Assembly (NCBI GenBank): GCA_965249215.1
Contig: CBDFLN010000002.1
Coordinates: forward strand, 1,116,001 to 1,180,000
Reading direction: 5' to 3'
Source of the DNA: G963667675 sp965249215
GTDB taxonomy: Bacteria; Chloroflexota; Dehalococcoidia; Lucifugimonadales; UBA3495
Length of the DNA stretch: 64,000 nt
The notes beneath the pieces are model-generated. The model did no database searches. It was not told the DNA's origin and worked only from the letters and a program-made list of their open reading frames with translations. Below are positions 26,177 to 35,553 of the stretch, in pieces (the first letter of the stretch is position 1; the number at the start of each line of letters is the position of its first letter). Both the position numbers and the translations under genes were made by a program.

Positions 26177-28150
26177 TCAGAGGGCCAGGGCCGTCTTGTG
26201 GGCCTGGTAGGTCGCCATTTCGATGTCCCGGGGCTGGGCGCAGTCTCCCACCGCGTACACCTCAGGGAATCTGGCCTTAAGCTCACGGTACAGGCCGTCG
26301 ACGGCCTGGCCCCCGGCGGATATCACCACCGTGTCCACCGGTTGGATGGTCCGGGCGATGTCCGGGTTCACCACGTGGTAGACATCCACCGAGTCATCCC
26401 CAATCCGGCTGACGCCGGTCATGGAAGTCATGACCACGCCTTTTTCCAGCAATCGACCGTACAGGTAGTGCCATGCAGCCTGGGCGTGAGTACCGCTGCC
26501 CACGTAGGTCAGCCCGGTGACTATCTCCACCTGCTTGCCCTGGTCGGCCAGGAAGTCCGCCACCAGACTGCCCGGCGGCGTGCCCTGGGTGTCCACGACG
26601 ACCACCCGTTTCCCGGTCTCGGCCCCGGTGAGCACGTCGGACACGCTAAGCACGTTCATGCGTTCAGCGCCAGGGATCTCCGTCATATATGCCGTCGACC
26701 CCGTGGCGATTATCACGGCGTCGGGACCTTCGGCCAGCACCGTCGCGGCGGACGCCTCTACACCCAGCCTCACGTCCACTCCCAGCTTGGGCAGCTGCTT
26801 CTCGCCGTACAGGATTATTTCTTCGAAGGACTGCCTCATGGGCGGCATCATCGCCACCTTGACCTGCCCTCCCAGCCGGTCTGAACGTTCGAACAGGACG
26901 ACCCGGTGCCCCCGCTCGGCCGCCACCCGGGCGGCTTCCATGCCGGCTGGTCCGCCGCCTACCACCACCACCTTTTTCTGCACCGCCGCCGGGCCGGGAT
27001 CCGCCAATTCCTTCTCGTTGCCGGCCACCGGGTTGTAGATGCAGCTGATGGGCAGGCCCACGAAGTGGCGGCCGGCGCAGCTCTGGTTGCAGGCAATGCA
27101 CATCCGGATGTCGTCAACCCGGCCTTCCCTGGCTTTTTGCGGGAAGTAAGGATCGGCGATCAGCTCCCTGACCATGCCGACCAGGTCTACCTTCCCCGCG
27201 GCGAGAATTTCCTCGGCCATCGCCGGTGTGTTTATGCGGCCGGTGCCTATCACCGGCAGGCTTACCAGTTTCTTTATCTCCTCGGCCCGCCAGACGAAGC
27301 CTCCCGGCTGGGCGTAGTAAGGAGGCACGTGGTAACGGTTGGACAGTTCACCTTGAAGATTGCCGGTCCATACGTTGAGGTAGTCCAACAGCCCGGAAGC
27401 GTCCAGCATACGGGCAATAGTCTTGAGGTCTTCGAAGCCGATGCTGTAGTCCACCAGGTCGTCATATAGGCGCGATCCCATGATCAGGTCCGGCCCCAGA
27501 GCATTCCGCACCGTCCGGAGGACCTCCATCATGAAGGTGGCCCGCTCCTCCAGGGTATCCCCGCCGTACCGGTCAGTACGGCGGTTGCTCTGGCTATGCA
27601 GGAACTGGGCGATGAGGTTGTAGCCCCCGATGTTGACTTCGACTCCGTCCAGGCCGCCTTCCCTCACCCGCTCCGCCGCCCGGCCGTAGGCGGCGACGAT
27701 CTCCTGGGCTTGGTCGATGGTCATCTCGCGGGGCATGGCCTGGGCGTAGCCGAAAGAAGGGGTGGGCACCGCCGAGGGCGCCAGGGCGATTATGTCTCCG
27801 TCCAGCTTTCTCCGCAGGGCCAGCGCGGAGCGCCTGCCATTGTGGTTCATCTGGGTCAACACCGGCACGGGAAATTCGTGCACCAGTTCGGCGAGCCGCT
27901 GGTACCTGGGAATAATAGCGTCGTCGTAGTTACGGTGGGGAGCAACGCCCGTGGGGTGCACGTAGCATGAACCCAGCGTAACCATCCCTGCGCCGCCCTT
28001 GGCCCTCTCCCGCAGGTAGTAGCCATAGGCCTCGCTGGGCATACCGGAGGTCAGGAAATTGGCGTTGTGGCCGGTGACCACTATCCTGCTTTGCAGGGTG
28101 TGTTTGCCTAGCTGGATAGGAGCGAACAGCAAGGGGAACTGCTGGGGCAT
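26177..28150 (-). CDS. OYE-type NADH:flavin oxidoreductase / 2,4-dienoyl-CoA reductase-like, paralog B
   Basis: 657 residues from ATG 28150. An upstream in-frame start at 28219 would add 23 residues absent from the paralogs, and the spacing to CACCACCTCG-type leader sequence is the same as in paralogs A and C, so 28150 is preferred. Domain order and positions match paralog A, with HSQSNRRTDRYGG and the C-x2-C-x3-C-x11-C cluster site (CIACNQSC...ISC). GGGPAGMEAARVAAERG marks the FAD domain. The C-terminal halves of A, B and C differ at scattered positions, so the copies have diverged but remain intact. The intergenic gap to paralog A is about 190 bases with no obvious promoter. Confidence 0.93.
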   Translation of the reverse strand: MPQQFPLLFAPIQLGKHTLQSRIVVTGHNANFLTSGMPSEAYGYYLRERAKGGAGMVTLGSCYVHPTGVAPHRNYDDAIIPRYQRLAELVHEFPVPVLTQMNHNGRRSALALRRKLDGDIIALAPSAVPTPSFGYAQAMPREMTIDQAQEIVAAYGRAAERVREGGLDGVEVNIGGYNLIAQFLHSQSNRRTDRYGGDTLEERATFMMEVLRTVRNALGPDLIMGSRLYDDLVDYSIGFEDLKTIARMLDASGLLDYLNVWTGNLQGELSNRYHVPPYYAQPGGFVWRAEEIKKLVSLPVIGTGRINTPAMAEEILAAGKVDLVGMVRELIADPYFPQKAREGRVDDIRMCIACNQSCAGRHFVGLPISCIYNPVAGNEKELADPGPAAVQKKVVVVGGGPAGMEAARVAAERGHRVVLFERSDRLGGQVKVAMMPPMRQSFEEIILYGEKQLPKLGVDVRLGVEASAATVLAEGPDAVIIATGSTAYMTEIPGAERMNVLSVSDVLTGAETGKRVVVVDTQGTPPGSLVADFLADQGKQVEIVTGLTYVGSGTHAQAAWHYLYGRLLEKGVVMTSMTGVSRIGDDSVDVYHVVNPDIARTIQPVDTVVISAGGQAVDGLYRELKARFPEVYAVGDCAQPRDIEMATYQAHKTALAL

Positions 28151-28240
28151 CTCACCACCTCGTCGTCCACTGAATGATCCCGTGGGACTGCCCGGGACAA
28201 GTTCCCCGACGCAGTCCAAGTCGCCCGCGGGCAGCGGCCC

Positions 28241-30217
28241 TCAGATGCTCAGGGCCACCTTGTGGGCCCCGTAGGTCGCCATCTCGATGTCCCGGGGTTG
28301 GAGGCAGTCTCCCACCATGTGAAGCCCGTCGATTTTCCCTTCGAGCTCCCGGTACAGCCCGTCGCTGGCCTGGCCCCCGGCGGATATAACTACGGTGTCC
28401 ACCGAATCGATGGTCCAGGTCATGTCCGGGTTCACCACGTGATAGACGTCCAGCGAGTCCTCGCCAATCCGGGTGACGCCGGTCATAGGGCTCATCACCA
28501 CGCCCTTGCCCAACAGACGGCCGTACAGGTGATGCCATACGGCGCGGATGATGGTCCCCGCCATCACGTGAGTCAGGCCGGTGACTATTTCGACCTGCTT
28601 TCCCTGGTCGGACAGGAAGTCGGCCACCAGGCCGGCCGGCGGCGTGCCCTGGGTATCCACGATCACCACCTTGTCCCCGGTCTCGGCCCCGGTAAGCACG
28701 TCGGCTACGGTGAGGACGTTGTGGCCTTCCGCGCCGGGTATCTCCGTCAAGTAGGGAGTCGCCCCGGTGGCTATGATCACGGCGTCGGGACTTTCGGCCA
28801 GCACGGACTCGGCGGACGCTTCCACGCCCAGCCTCACGTCCACTCCCAACTTGGGCAGTTCCTTCTCGCCGAACAGGATGATCTCTTCGAAGGACTCTCG
28901 CTTGGGGGGCAGCATTGCCACCTTGACCTGGCCGCCCAGCCGGTCGGAGAGTTCGAACAGCACCACCTGGTGCCCTCGTTCCGCCGCCACCCGGGCCGCT
29001 TCCATGCCTGCAGGCCCGCCGCCCACGACCACCACCTTCTTCTTCACCGATGCCGGCCCAACGTCGGCCCATTCCTTCTCATGCCCGACGACGGGGTTAT
29101 AGATGCAGGTGATGGGTAAGTTCAGCCCCTGGCGGCCGACGCAGCTCTGGCTGCAGGCAATGCACATCCGAATGTCGTCTAAGCGACCTTCTTTGGCCTT
29201 GGTTGGTAAGTAGGGGTCGGCGATTAGCTCCCTGACCATCCCCACCAGGTCCATCTTCCCGGCGGCCAGCATCTCCTCCGCCAGGGCCGGCGTATTGATG
29301 CGGCCCATGCCCATCACCGGCACGCTGACCAGGTCCTTTATCCCCTTGGCGCGCCAGGCGAACTCCCCCGCGTCGTGATAGTAAGGGGGCACGTGGCTGC
29401 GTATGGTCACTTCGCCGGGTTTAACGCCGATCCAGGAGTTGAGGTAGTCGACCAGCCCGGAAGCGTCCAGGATCTGGGCAACGGCCTGCAGGTCTTCGTA
29501 GACGAGGCTGTAGTCCACCATGTCGTCGTACAGGCGGACTCCCAGCAGCAGGTCCGGGCCCAGGGTGTCTCGCACCGTCTGCATCACCTCCATCAAGAAG
29601 GTGGACCGCTCCTCCAGCGTGTTGCCGCCGTACTTGTCGGTGCGGTGGTTGCTCTGGCCGTGGAGGAACTGGGAGAAGAGGTTGTAAGCGCCGACCATGA
29701 TCTCCACGCCGTCCAGTCCGCCCTCGCGGACCCGTCGCGTTGCCTGGGCGTAGGCGTCGATCATCTCTTCTATGTCGTCGATGGTCATCTCGCGAGGCAT
29801 GGCCTGCACGTAGCCGAAAGCGGGAGTCGGCACCGCCGACGGCCCCATGGCCATGATGTTCCCGTTCAACGAGGTCCGTTGGGTGATGGCCGACGCTCTG
29901 CCGGTGTGGTTCAACTGGGCCAGCACCGGCACCGGGTATTCGTGCACCAGGTCGGCGATGCGCTGGTACTTGGGGATTATTCCGTCCTCGTGGTTCATGA
30001 ATATGGCCATAGAGGTGGGGTGAACGGAGCAGGCCCCCATGGTGACCAACCCGGCGCCGCCCTTGGCCCTTTCCCGAAGATAGTAGCCGTAGGTCTCGGT
30101 GGGATGCTTCTGGGCGTCGACGTAGTTGGTTGCGTGGCCGGTCACCACTAGCCTGTTCTGGAGGGTGTACTTGCCCAGCTGGAAGGGAGTGAACAGCAGG
30201 GGGAACTGTTGGGTCAT
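28241..30217 (-). CDS. OYE-type NADH:flavin oxidoreductase / 2,4-dienoyl-CoA reductase-like, paralog C
   Basis: 658 residues with the same architecture as its two neighbours: OYE barrel with HGQSNHRTDKYGG, cluster site CIACSQSC followed by a fourth Cys 12 positions later, then GGGPAGMEAARVAAERGHQ. It is the most divergent in the barrel near the substrate face, for example MNHEDGIIPKY against NIDDAIIPRY or NYDDAIIPRY. The gap to paralog B is 90 bases, so B and C are probably co-transcribed. It is the first gene of the trio in transcription order. Confidence 0.93.
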   Translation of the reverse strand: MTQQFPLLFTPFQLGKYTLQNRLVVTGHATNYVDAQKHPTETYGYYLRERAKGGAGLVTMGACSVHPTSMAIFMNHEDGIIPKYQRIADLVHEYPVPVLAQLNHTGRASAITQRTSLNGNIMAMGPSAVPTPAFGYVQAMPREMTIDDIEEMIDAYAQATRRVREGGLDGVEIMVGAYNLFSQFLHGQSNHRTDKYGGNTLEERSTFLMEVMQTVRDTLGPDLLLGVRLYDDMVDYSLVYEDLQAVAQILDASGLVDYLNSWIGVKPGEVTIRSHVPPYYHDAGEFAWRAKGIKDLVSVPVMGMGRINTPALAEEMLAAGKMDLVGMVRELIADPYLPTKAKEGRLDDIRMCIACSQSCVGRQGLNLPITCIYNPVVGHEKEWADVGPASVKKKVVVVGGGPAGMEAARVAAERGHQVVLFELSDRLGGQVKVAMLPPKRESFEEIILFGEKELPKLGVDVRLGVEASAESVLAESPDAVIIATGATPYLTEIPGAEGHNVLTVADVLTGAETGDKVVIVDTQGTPPAGLVADFLSDQGKQVEIVTGLTHVMAGTIIRAVWHHLYGRLLGKGVVMSPMTGVTRIGEDSLDVYHVVNPDMTWTIDSVDTVVISAGGQASDGLYRELEGKIDGLHMVGDCLQPRDIEMATYGAHKVALSI

Positions 30218-30513
30218 TTCACCACCTCGTTTTTCATCGAAAGCTAGAGGGCGCTCAAGGGATGACGGCCGGGCGCGGACCTAGGCCCGCCGTTGCCTTG
30301 GACAGATTGGGGGAGGCCCCCCGCCGGCGGAGTTCCCGGTGCTTGGCGGAGAGCGAAACGGCTGACTCGCGATGGCTGAGTTTAACAATGGCCTACAGTG
30401 ATGTCAACGAAGCTACGCATTCCGTCGAGGCTACTTAGATATCCGTTGTTGACCTTTCATTGCATGCCAAATCGAAGCTGCTTCCGGCAATCGCTCGGCC
30501 CATCTCCGCCAAT
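30218..30513. other. Intergenic stretch, nothing recognised
   Basis: No coding region, hairpin family or repeat stands out. It separates the OYE-type trio from pxpC on the same strand and must hold the trio's promoter, but no convincing -35/-10 pair was found. Confidence 0.4.
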
Positions 30514-31518
30514 TCACCGGAGGCGAGCCAGCGGGACAAGCGGCGTATCCTTAAGCCGCTGGATGACTTCCTCCTGCTCCAGCAGGGCCCGGTGCGCCTC
30601 GTCCAAGGTGACTTCCCTGAACGCAGTCTTATCTCCCGGCGCGGCCTGGGCAACTCCGGCTAAGTCGACGCTGATGACCGCGGCGATCTTGGTGTAGCCT
30701 CCCGTGGTGCCCCGGTCGGCGAGGAGTACGATGGGCAACCCGTCCCCGGTGACCTGCACCGCGCCGAAGGGGACGCCGTCGGAGATTATGTCAGCTCCTC
30801 CCTTGTGCTGGATCCGCGGCCCCTGGTACCTGTACCCGACACGGTCAGCCTGGTGGGTGGCGGTGTATTCGGCGGACAGGAAAGTCTGGATGCCAGTCTC
30901 GGTAAAGGCGTCATCCTGGGGTCCCATCACCACCCGAAGCACGTGGCTGTTCCCGTAGCTGGGGACCTGTTCCCGGGGCAGCTTCCGGCCCGCCGGTTGC
31001 GCTGCTGGCCCCTCGCCTGACGTAGGCAACCTGTCCCCCGCTTGCAAGGGGCGGCCCTCAAGTCCGCCCAGGCCGGAGCGGGTGTATGTCGACCGGCTTC
31101 CCAACACCTGGGGAAGGTCGATGCCTCCGGCAATGGCCAGGTAGGCCCGCTGGCCGTCCCGCGGCTTGCCGAAGGAAAGCACGGCTCCCCGGGGCACGGC
31201 TACGGCCTGCCACGTGGCTGCCGGCTCGTCATCCAGACGGGGAGCCAGGTCGCCGCCGGTGATGGCGATGACTGCGTCGGCCAGAAACTGCAACCTGGGT
31301 CCCGCCAGGGTGATCTCGAGGCCGGCGGCCCCTTCCTCGTTGCCCGCCAGGACGTTGCCGACCCGCAGCGCGAAGGGGTCCACCGCGCCGGCCACCGGCA
31401 CGCCGTACCGCTGGTAGCCGTAGCGGCCCAGGTCTTGCACCGTGGTAAAGAGGCCGCTTTCCTGGACTTCGATGACTTCCACGGCCCTGTTACCGCCCGT
31501 CCTGAGTAGCCGGTTCAT
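30514..31518 (-). CDS. pxpC: 5-oxoprolinase subunit C (KipA/PxpC family)
   Basis: 334 residues. The KipA-type opening is TVQDLGRYGYQRYGVPVAGAVDP, followed by NVLAGNEEGAAGLEITLAGP and, near the middle, the QAGDRLP segment. With PxpA and PxpB it forms the ATP-dependent 5-oxoprolinase that opens pyroglutamate to glutamate. Its start at 31518 overlaps the end of pxpB by 29 bases; a GTG a few codons in (VEVIEVQ) is an alternative. Last gene of the minus-strand operon pxpA-pxpB-pxpC. Confidence 0.93.
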   Translation of the reverse strand: MNRLLRTGGNRAVEVIEVQESGLFTTVQDLGRYGYQRYGVPVAGAVDPFALRVGNVLAGNEEGAAGLEITLAGPRLQFLADAVIAITGGDLAPRLDDEPAATWQAVAVPRGAVLSFGKPRDGQRAYLAIAGGIDLPQVLGSRSTYTRSGLGGLEGRPLQAGDRLPTSGEGPAAQPAGRKLPREQVPSYGNSHVLRVVMGPQDDAFTETGIQTFLSAEYTATHQADRVGYRYQGPRIQHKGGADIISDGVPFGAVQVTGDGLPIVLLADRGTTGGYTKIAAVISVDLAGVAQAAPGDKTAFREVTLDEAHRALLEQEEVIQRLKDTPLVPLARLR

Positions 31519-32218
31519 AGCTTCCCGCTCGCACCTGCATCTGAATTACGTCGTAGGTGGTCTCCGTGATGGGAACGAAGCGAATGAAGTCCCCGGCGGC
31601 GACCACTGCCGGAGGCTCTCGTTGCGGGTCGAAGAGCTGCACCGGAGTGCGGCCGATAAGCTGCCACCCGCCGGGGCTCTCTGTGGGATACACGCCCGTC
31701 TGCTGCTCGGCGATGCCCACCGAGCCGGCCGGAATAAGGGGCCGCGGCGTCTGCAGCCGGGGGGTGGCGATTCTTTCGGACATGCCCCCCAAGTAGGGAA
31801 AGCCGGGGGTGAACCCCATCATGTACACCAGGTACTCGGCGCTGGCGTGTATCTGGACGACTTCCTCCGCCGTCAAGCCGTTGTGCTCCGCCACGTGGGC
31901 CAGGTCCGGCCCGTACTCTCCGCCGTAGACGGTTGGAATCTCCAGTACCTTGGGGGTATGCGGCGCGGCCTGGTCGAGATTTTGCTCCAGCTCGGACAGT
32001 CGTTGCGTTAAATCGGGAAAGCTCACCAACAACGGGTCGTAGTAGACCAGCAACGAGCGATAGCTGGGCACCAGGTCCATGACGCCCGGAATGTCGCGGC
32101 CCTCGACCGCGGCGAGAAGGGACTGCACCTTGCGGTTGACGGAGACGGAGATAGCGTTGCCCAGCTCGACCGTAATGGCCTTGTCCCCGGCGGGGGAAAA
32201 TTTGGCTCCCTGGTACAT
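31490..32218 (-). CDS. pxpB: 5-oxoprolinase subunit B (KipI/PxpB family)
   Basis: About 242 residues from ATG 32218; a TTG at 32245 is possible but has no better ribosome-binding site. KipI-family features: FSPAGDKAITVELGNAIS at the N-terminus, the GFTPGFPYLGGM motif and PTESPGGWQLIGRTPVQLFD near the C-terminus. The subunit pairs with PxpC. Operon position between pxpA (39 bases upstream) and pxpC (overlapping) supports the assignment. Confidence 0.93.
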   Translation of the reverse strand: MYQGAKFSPAGDKAITVELGNAISVSVNRKVQSLLAAVEGRDIPGVMDLVPSYRSLLVYYDPLLVSFPDLTQRLSELEQNLDQAAPHTPKVLEIPTVYGGEYGPDLAHVAEHNGLTAEEVVQIHASAEYLVYMMGFTPGFPYLGGMSERIATPRLQTPRPLIPAGSVGIAEQQTGVYPTESPGGWQLIGRTPVQLFDPQREPPAVVAAGDFIRFVPITETTYDVIQMQVRAGSYEPATQDGR

Positions 32219-32257
32219 TTCACTAACGCCGGGGGGTGGCGACAACCGAAAACGCCG

Positions 32258-33022
32258 CTAGACCAGTTGGCTCAAGGGGACGATCTGGACGCCGGCGGCC
32301 TCCAGCTTGGACCGGAGGGCTGCGGCCAATTCCACCGCGCCCGGAGTGTCGCCGTGAAGGCAGAGGGTGTCGGCCTGGATGGGCACGTCCTCCCCGGTGA
32401 TGGCGGCGGCCTTCCCCTCGGTAACCATCCTGATGCTCCGCTCCACCACCGCGTCGGTGTCGTGGATGACGGCGCCGGGCTGGGAACGGGGTACCAATGT
32501 GCCGTCGGGGTTCAGCGCCCGGTCGGCGAAGGCCTCTCTGGCCACCCGCACGCCCATTTCCTCGGCCACCGCGGCCCAGGGCGTGTTGGCCAGCGCCACG
32601 AGAATCATCTGCGGGTCCACTTGCAGCACCGCCTCGCAGATGGCCTTGGCCAGGTCTCCCCCGTTTACCGCCATGTTGTACATGGCGCCGTGGGGTTTCA
32701 CGTGCTGCAGCTTCTTGCTCTTGGTAAAGGCCGACAGCGCGCCAATCTGGTATACCAGGTCGTTCTTGGCCTCATCCGGAGATACGGTCATGTTGCGGCG
32801 GCCGAAGCCCTGCAGGTCGGGAAAGCTGGGCTGGGCCCCGACGCCCACTCCGTGTTGCTCGGCTAAATCGACCGTCCAGCGCATCCACATGGGGTCGCCG
32901 GCGTGGAAGCCGCAGGCCACGTTGGCCGAGGTTATGTACTTGATCACCTCTTCGTCGCAGCCCATCTTGTAGGGCCCGAAGCTCTCTCCCATATCGCAGT
33001 TGAAATCGATTTTTCCGGGCAT
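32258..33022 (-). CDS. pxpA: 5-oxoprolinase subunit A (LamB/YcsF family)
   Basis: 254 residues, the usual size. The diagnostic opening DFNCDMGESFGPYKMG is followed by ITSANVACGFHAGDP, GAQPSFPDLQGFGRR, and VKPHGAMYN and LCLHGDTPGA toward the end. The three subunits together hydrolyse 5-oxoproline, a metabolite formed spontaneously from glutamine and glutamate derivatives. First gene of the operon; the leader upstream of 33022 on the minus strand carries a GGATTCCCCAGCA segment with a weak ribosome-binding site. Confidence 0.94.
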   Translation of the reverse strand: MPGKIDFNCDMGESFGPYKMGCDEEVIKYITSANVACGFHAGDPMWMRWTVDLAEQHGVGVGAQPSFPDLQGFGRRNMTVSPDEAKNDLVYQIGALSAFTKSKKLQHVKPHGAMYNMAVNGGDLAKAICEAVLQVDPQMILVALANTPWAAVAEEMGVRVAREAFADRALNPDGTLVPRSQPGAVIHDTDAVVERSIRMVTEGKAAAITGEDVPIQADTLCLHGDTPGAVELAAALRSKLEAAGVQIVPLSQLV

Positions 33023-33204
33023 TGCTGGGGAATCCTCCAGGCCATACCGCGTGTAAACACCAGGCGAGGCCAGCCTTGGCCTGGCTTTATTTTAGCACCC
33101 GCACCGGGAGCGTGCTATGCACCTCGCCCTCTGCCGGCAACTAGCTCCTGAGAGAGCAGGTTCCCAGAGCGTTGCATGCTATAATGCCCAACAGAGAAGA
33201 GACA

Positions 33205-33588
33205 ATGACCACCATAGAAGCCGAATCTGCCCGCATATTCGCCGACGCAGACCAACTGTACCACTCCGCATTGGAGCGCATGGCCGCCGGAGACATCCGC
33301 GACGCGGCGGAGAAGGCTTGGTGCGCTACAGTGCGCGCCGCCGAGGCGTTGGTCTTGGCGCGGACCGGAGAGCAGCCATCCACATCTACTGCGGCCGGAA
33401 GGAGATTGCGCATCGCATCTCGCACCGACCCCGCCCTCCGCGACCTTCGCCGCAGCTACATAGAGCGGCAAACGATCCTCCACGGGGAGTGTTTCTACCA
33501 CGACGACTGTCAGCCGGAGGAGACCGAAGACCTCATCCGGGAAACGATAGACTTTATCCGCCAGGCCCGGAGCCTAGCCGAGGCATGA
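33205..33588 (+). CDS. PaREP1/HEPN-like helical protein
   Basis: 127 residues from ATG 33205 (MTTIEAES); the longer frame to 33172 is less likely. The pattern ADQLYHSALERMAAGDIRDAAEKAWCATVRAAEALVLARTG is typical of PaREP1/HEPN-like four-helix proteins, many of which pair with nucleotidyltransferases or act as toxin components. No Rx4-6H catalytic motif is clear. No partner gene is adjacent: upstream is the divergent pxpA and downstream a repeat array. Confidence 0.55.
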   Translation: MTTIEAESARIFADADQLYHSALERMAAGDIRDAAEKAWCATVRAAEALVLARTGEQPSTSTAAGRRLRIASRTDPALRDLRRSYIERQTILHGECFYHDDCQPEETEDLIRETIDFIRQARSLAEA

Positions 33589-33627
33589 TTGGGATAGGGC
33601 GTTACCACGCTCCGTGTGCCCGCGCCC

Positions 33628-33919
33628 GGAGACCTCTCCCCAACCGTGATTCCCCCGCACGAAGACCATTGCATAGGTTGCGCCTAGGTTGTCCGTTCCC
33701 GGAGACCTTTGCCCGCCCGTGATTCCCCAGCACGAAGACCATTGCATAGGTTGCGCCTAGGCTGTCCGTTCCCGGAGACCTTTGCCCGCCCGTGATTCCC
33801 CAGCACGAACACCATTGCATAGGCTGCGCCTAGGCTGTCCGTTCCCGGAGACCTTTGCCCGCCCGTGATTCCCCAGCACGAACACCATTGCATAGGCTGC
33901 GCCTAGGCTGTCCGTTCGT
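33628..33919. repeat. Four contiguous 73-bp tandem repeats
   Basis: Units begin at 33628, 33701, 33774 and 33847, each opening GGAGACC and carrying CGTGATTCCCC, GCACGAA(G/C)ACCATTGCATAGG and GCGCCTAGG-TGTCCGTTCC. The first unit is the most diverged; the last two are nearly identical. The last unit runs into the hairpin repeat at 33906-33951. The units are contiguous without spacers, so this is not a CRISPR array. Open frames across them are by-products of a repeat length not divisible by three. Confidence 0.92.
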
Positions 33920-33951
33920 CCTGAGGGAAATCGAAGGGCGAACGGACAGCC
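33906..33951. repeat. Hairpin repeat, inverted copy of 6111-6156
   Basis: Perfect 13-bp arms GGCTGTCCGTTCG (33906-33918) and CGAACGGACAGCC (33939-33951). The 20-base loop is the exact complement of the loop at 6124-6143. It forms the downstream boundary of the 73-bp array, whose units contain the left arm. Confidence 0.85.
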
Positions 33952-34001
33952 GGAGTTATGCAAGGGTCTTCTCGCGCGGGCCTGCAACCTGGATTCCCGC
34001 C

Positions 34002-35195
34002 CTACGAAAACCCAAACGGCGTCCAAGGCTTATGCCGGACGGCGAACATGCTGTCGGCGCGCAATAACGCCCCCGGCGTTAGTTCATCCACCAGGCCCGC
34101 CTGCGCCAGGGTGCTGAAGCTCACCGCTCCCATGAACGCCGATGCCAAATCGGCAACGGACAGCGCCAAGTCTGGAGACGAACTCGAGGCGCGGCACGCG
34201 GCTCCCTCGGCGGACCCTTCCAGCCGGAACGTGCCGTCGTTCCAGGGGCACAGCTCGTCCCGCACTTCCAATACCAGGCTGCCGCTTTGCGCGTAACGCC
34301 GCATCCCCAGGGCCTCGGCCGCGTCTATCAGGCGCACCCACAGCCCGTCCCTTACGGTCCGCTGCAGCCGCCGCGGGTCCGCCAGCATCCACGGCAAGGG
34401 GTCGTCCACGGGACGGCTGAGCATCTCGGTGCAGGTCATCAGGTCCAAGTCGAAGCAATACCGCCACAACGCCTTGGCGGCCTCTGGGGTGGCCGCCATT
34501 AACTCCTGCACGATGAGGTTGGGCCTGGCGGTACGGTATTTCACATAGCCGTCCAGCCTCCCGTCCTCTTCATAAACGGCGTAAAACAGGCCTCCCTGGC
34601 CGCCTTGCTTATGCTCCGATGCTTTGGACTCCCGCTCCCAATGCTGAAGCGGCTTCTGGAACACGCCGGGGCGGTCCTTGACGCTCCGCCGGGAGATTTC
34701 GGGCAGGTCCTTTGTAATGTCTTCCGGGTCTACAAAAACGATGCGGCCCCGGCTCTCATAGGGCGCGGCATACCTGGTGAACTGGCGCTCGATGCTCCAC
34801 CGCTCTCGCAACGACCCGACGCCATACCCGAACCTGCCATAGATTGCGCTTTCAGAGGAAAAAAGCGCAGCCAACGCTTCGCCCCGCTGGTGGATGTCCT
34901 TGATCTGGTGGCGCATCATCCGGGTCATCACGCCCTGCCGCGTATGCGTAGGCTGCACCGCGATGTTGGCCACCCCTGCGACCACTGCTGTGGCTCCGGG
35001 TATGGACATTTCGCGCCGGTGCGAGTGGGCCCCGCCGACGATATTTCCCCCGTCGAACACGGCGATGGAACGGTCCAGGTCGAAGTGGGGACGCAGCATC
35101 TCCGGGTCGACGGCCAGCCGGTTGCCGTACGCCCGCGCCTCGGCGCTTACCCACTGGACAAACTCCTCAGGGGCTACGGTCCTCATTTCCAGCAT
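34002..35195 (-). CDS. Eis-like GNAT N-acetyltransferase
   Basis: 397 residues, the length and organisation of the Eis family (two GNAT folds plus a sterol-carrier-protein-like C-terminal domain). The acetyl-CoA loop appears as VANIAVQPTHTRQGVMTRMM (V-x-V-x-P-x-x-R-x-x-G pattern) near residue 75-95. The C-terminal region has VADLASAFMGAVSFSTLAQAGLV, as in SCP-like domains. Eis acetylates aminoglycosides and protein lysines in mycobacteria; here the acceptor is unknown. Starts at 35195 or at the next Met three residues in. Confidence 0.9.
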   Translation of the reverse strand: MLEMRTVAPEEFVQWVSAEARAYGNRLAVDPEMLRPHFDLDRSIAVFDGGNIVGGAHSHRREMSIPGATAVVAGVANIAVQPTHTRQGVMTRMMRHQIKDIHQRGEALAALFSSESAIYGRFGYGVGSLRERWSIERQFTRYAAPYESRGRIVFVDPEDITKDLPEISRRSVKDRPGVFQKPLQHWERESKASEHKQGGQGGLFYAVYEEDGRLDGYVKYRTARPNLIVQELMAATPEAAKALWRYCFDLDLMTCTEMLSRPVDDPLPWMLADPRRLQRTVRDGLWVRLIDAAEALGMRRYAQSGSLVLEVRDELCPWNDGTFRLEGSAEGAACRASSSSPDLALSVADLASAFMGAVSFSTLAQAGLVDELTPGALLRADSMFAVRHKPWTPFGFS

Positions 35196-35553
35196 CCAGG
35201 CTACCCCCGTCGCGTATCAAACAATGCCATCAGGTATGCCGGATTATAGAATATCGCGCCATGCCCCGCACCAGCACGGCGATTGGCATGTCTTTGGATA
35301 GGCCCTGGCAAGCTGTCACCTCGCCGCCATAGGGGTGGCCTTGCCTCAAAAGTCACCTTACCATGTCACCCCGAGCGCAGCGAGGGGTCTGGGGTGGTGG
35401 GCTCAGGCTTATGCGGGTGAGCCCATCCCCGGATTCCTCGTCGCTTTTCTCCTCGGAATGACAGTTTTGAGGCAAGGCCCCTTAGGGGTTTGTTAAACGT
35501 ACTGTCATAGCGTACATTACACAGATGATTGTTCGTTACGTGCTTCACGACTC
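35196..35553. other. Intergenic region with a dispersed repeat
   Basis: Bases 35361-35480 contain TCACCCCGAGCGCAGCGAGGGG and CTCCTCGGAATGACA, elements of a repeat type common between genes in bacterial genomes. Just upstream of the next gene, GTACTGTCATAGCGTAC (35501-35517) is a short direct repeat of GTAC that could be an operator for the HigA-like regulator, but this is weak. Confidence 0.4.

Noticed and set aside
33628..33919. Possible CRISPR array
   Set aside because: The repeats are contiguous 73-bp units with no unique spacers, and no cas gene is in the window.
33602..34026. Repeated MQWCSCWGITGG-type proteins on the minus strand
   Set aside because: They are translations of the 73-bp tandem units, whose length is not a multiple of three; no start signals or family similarity.
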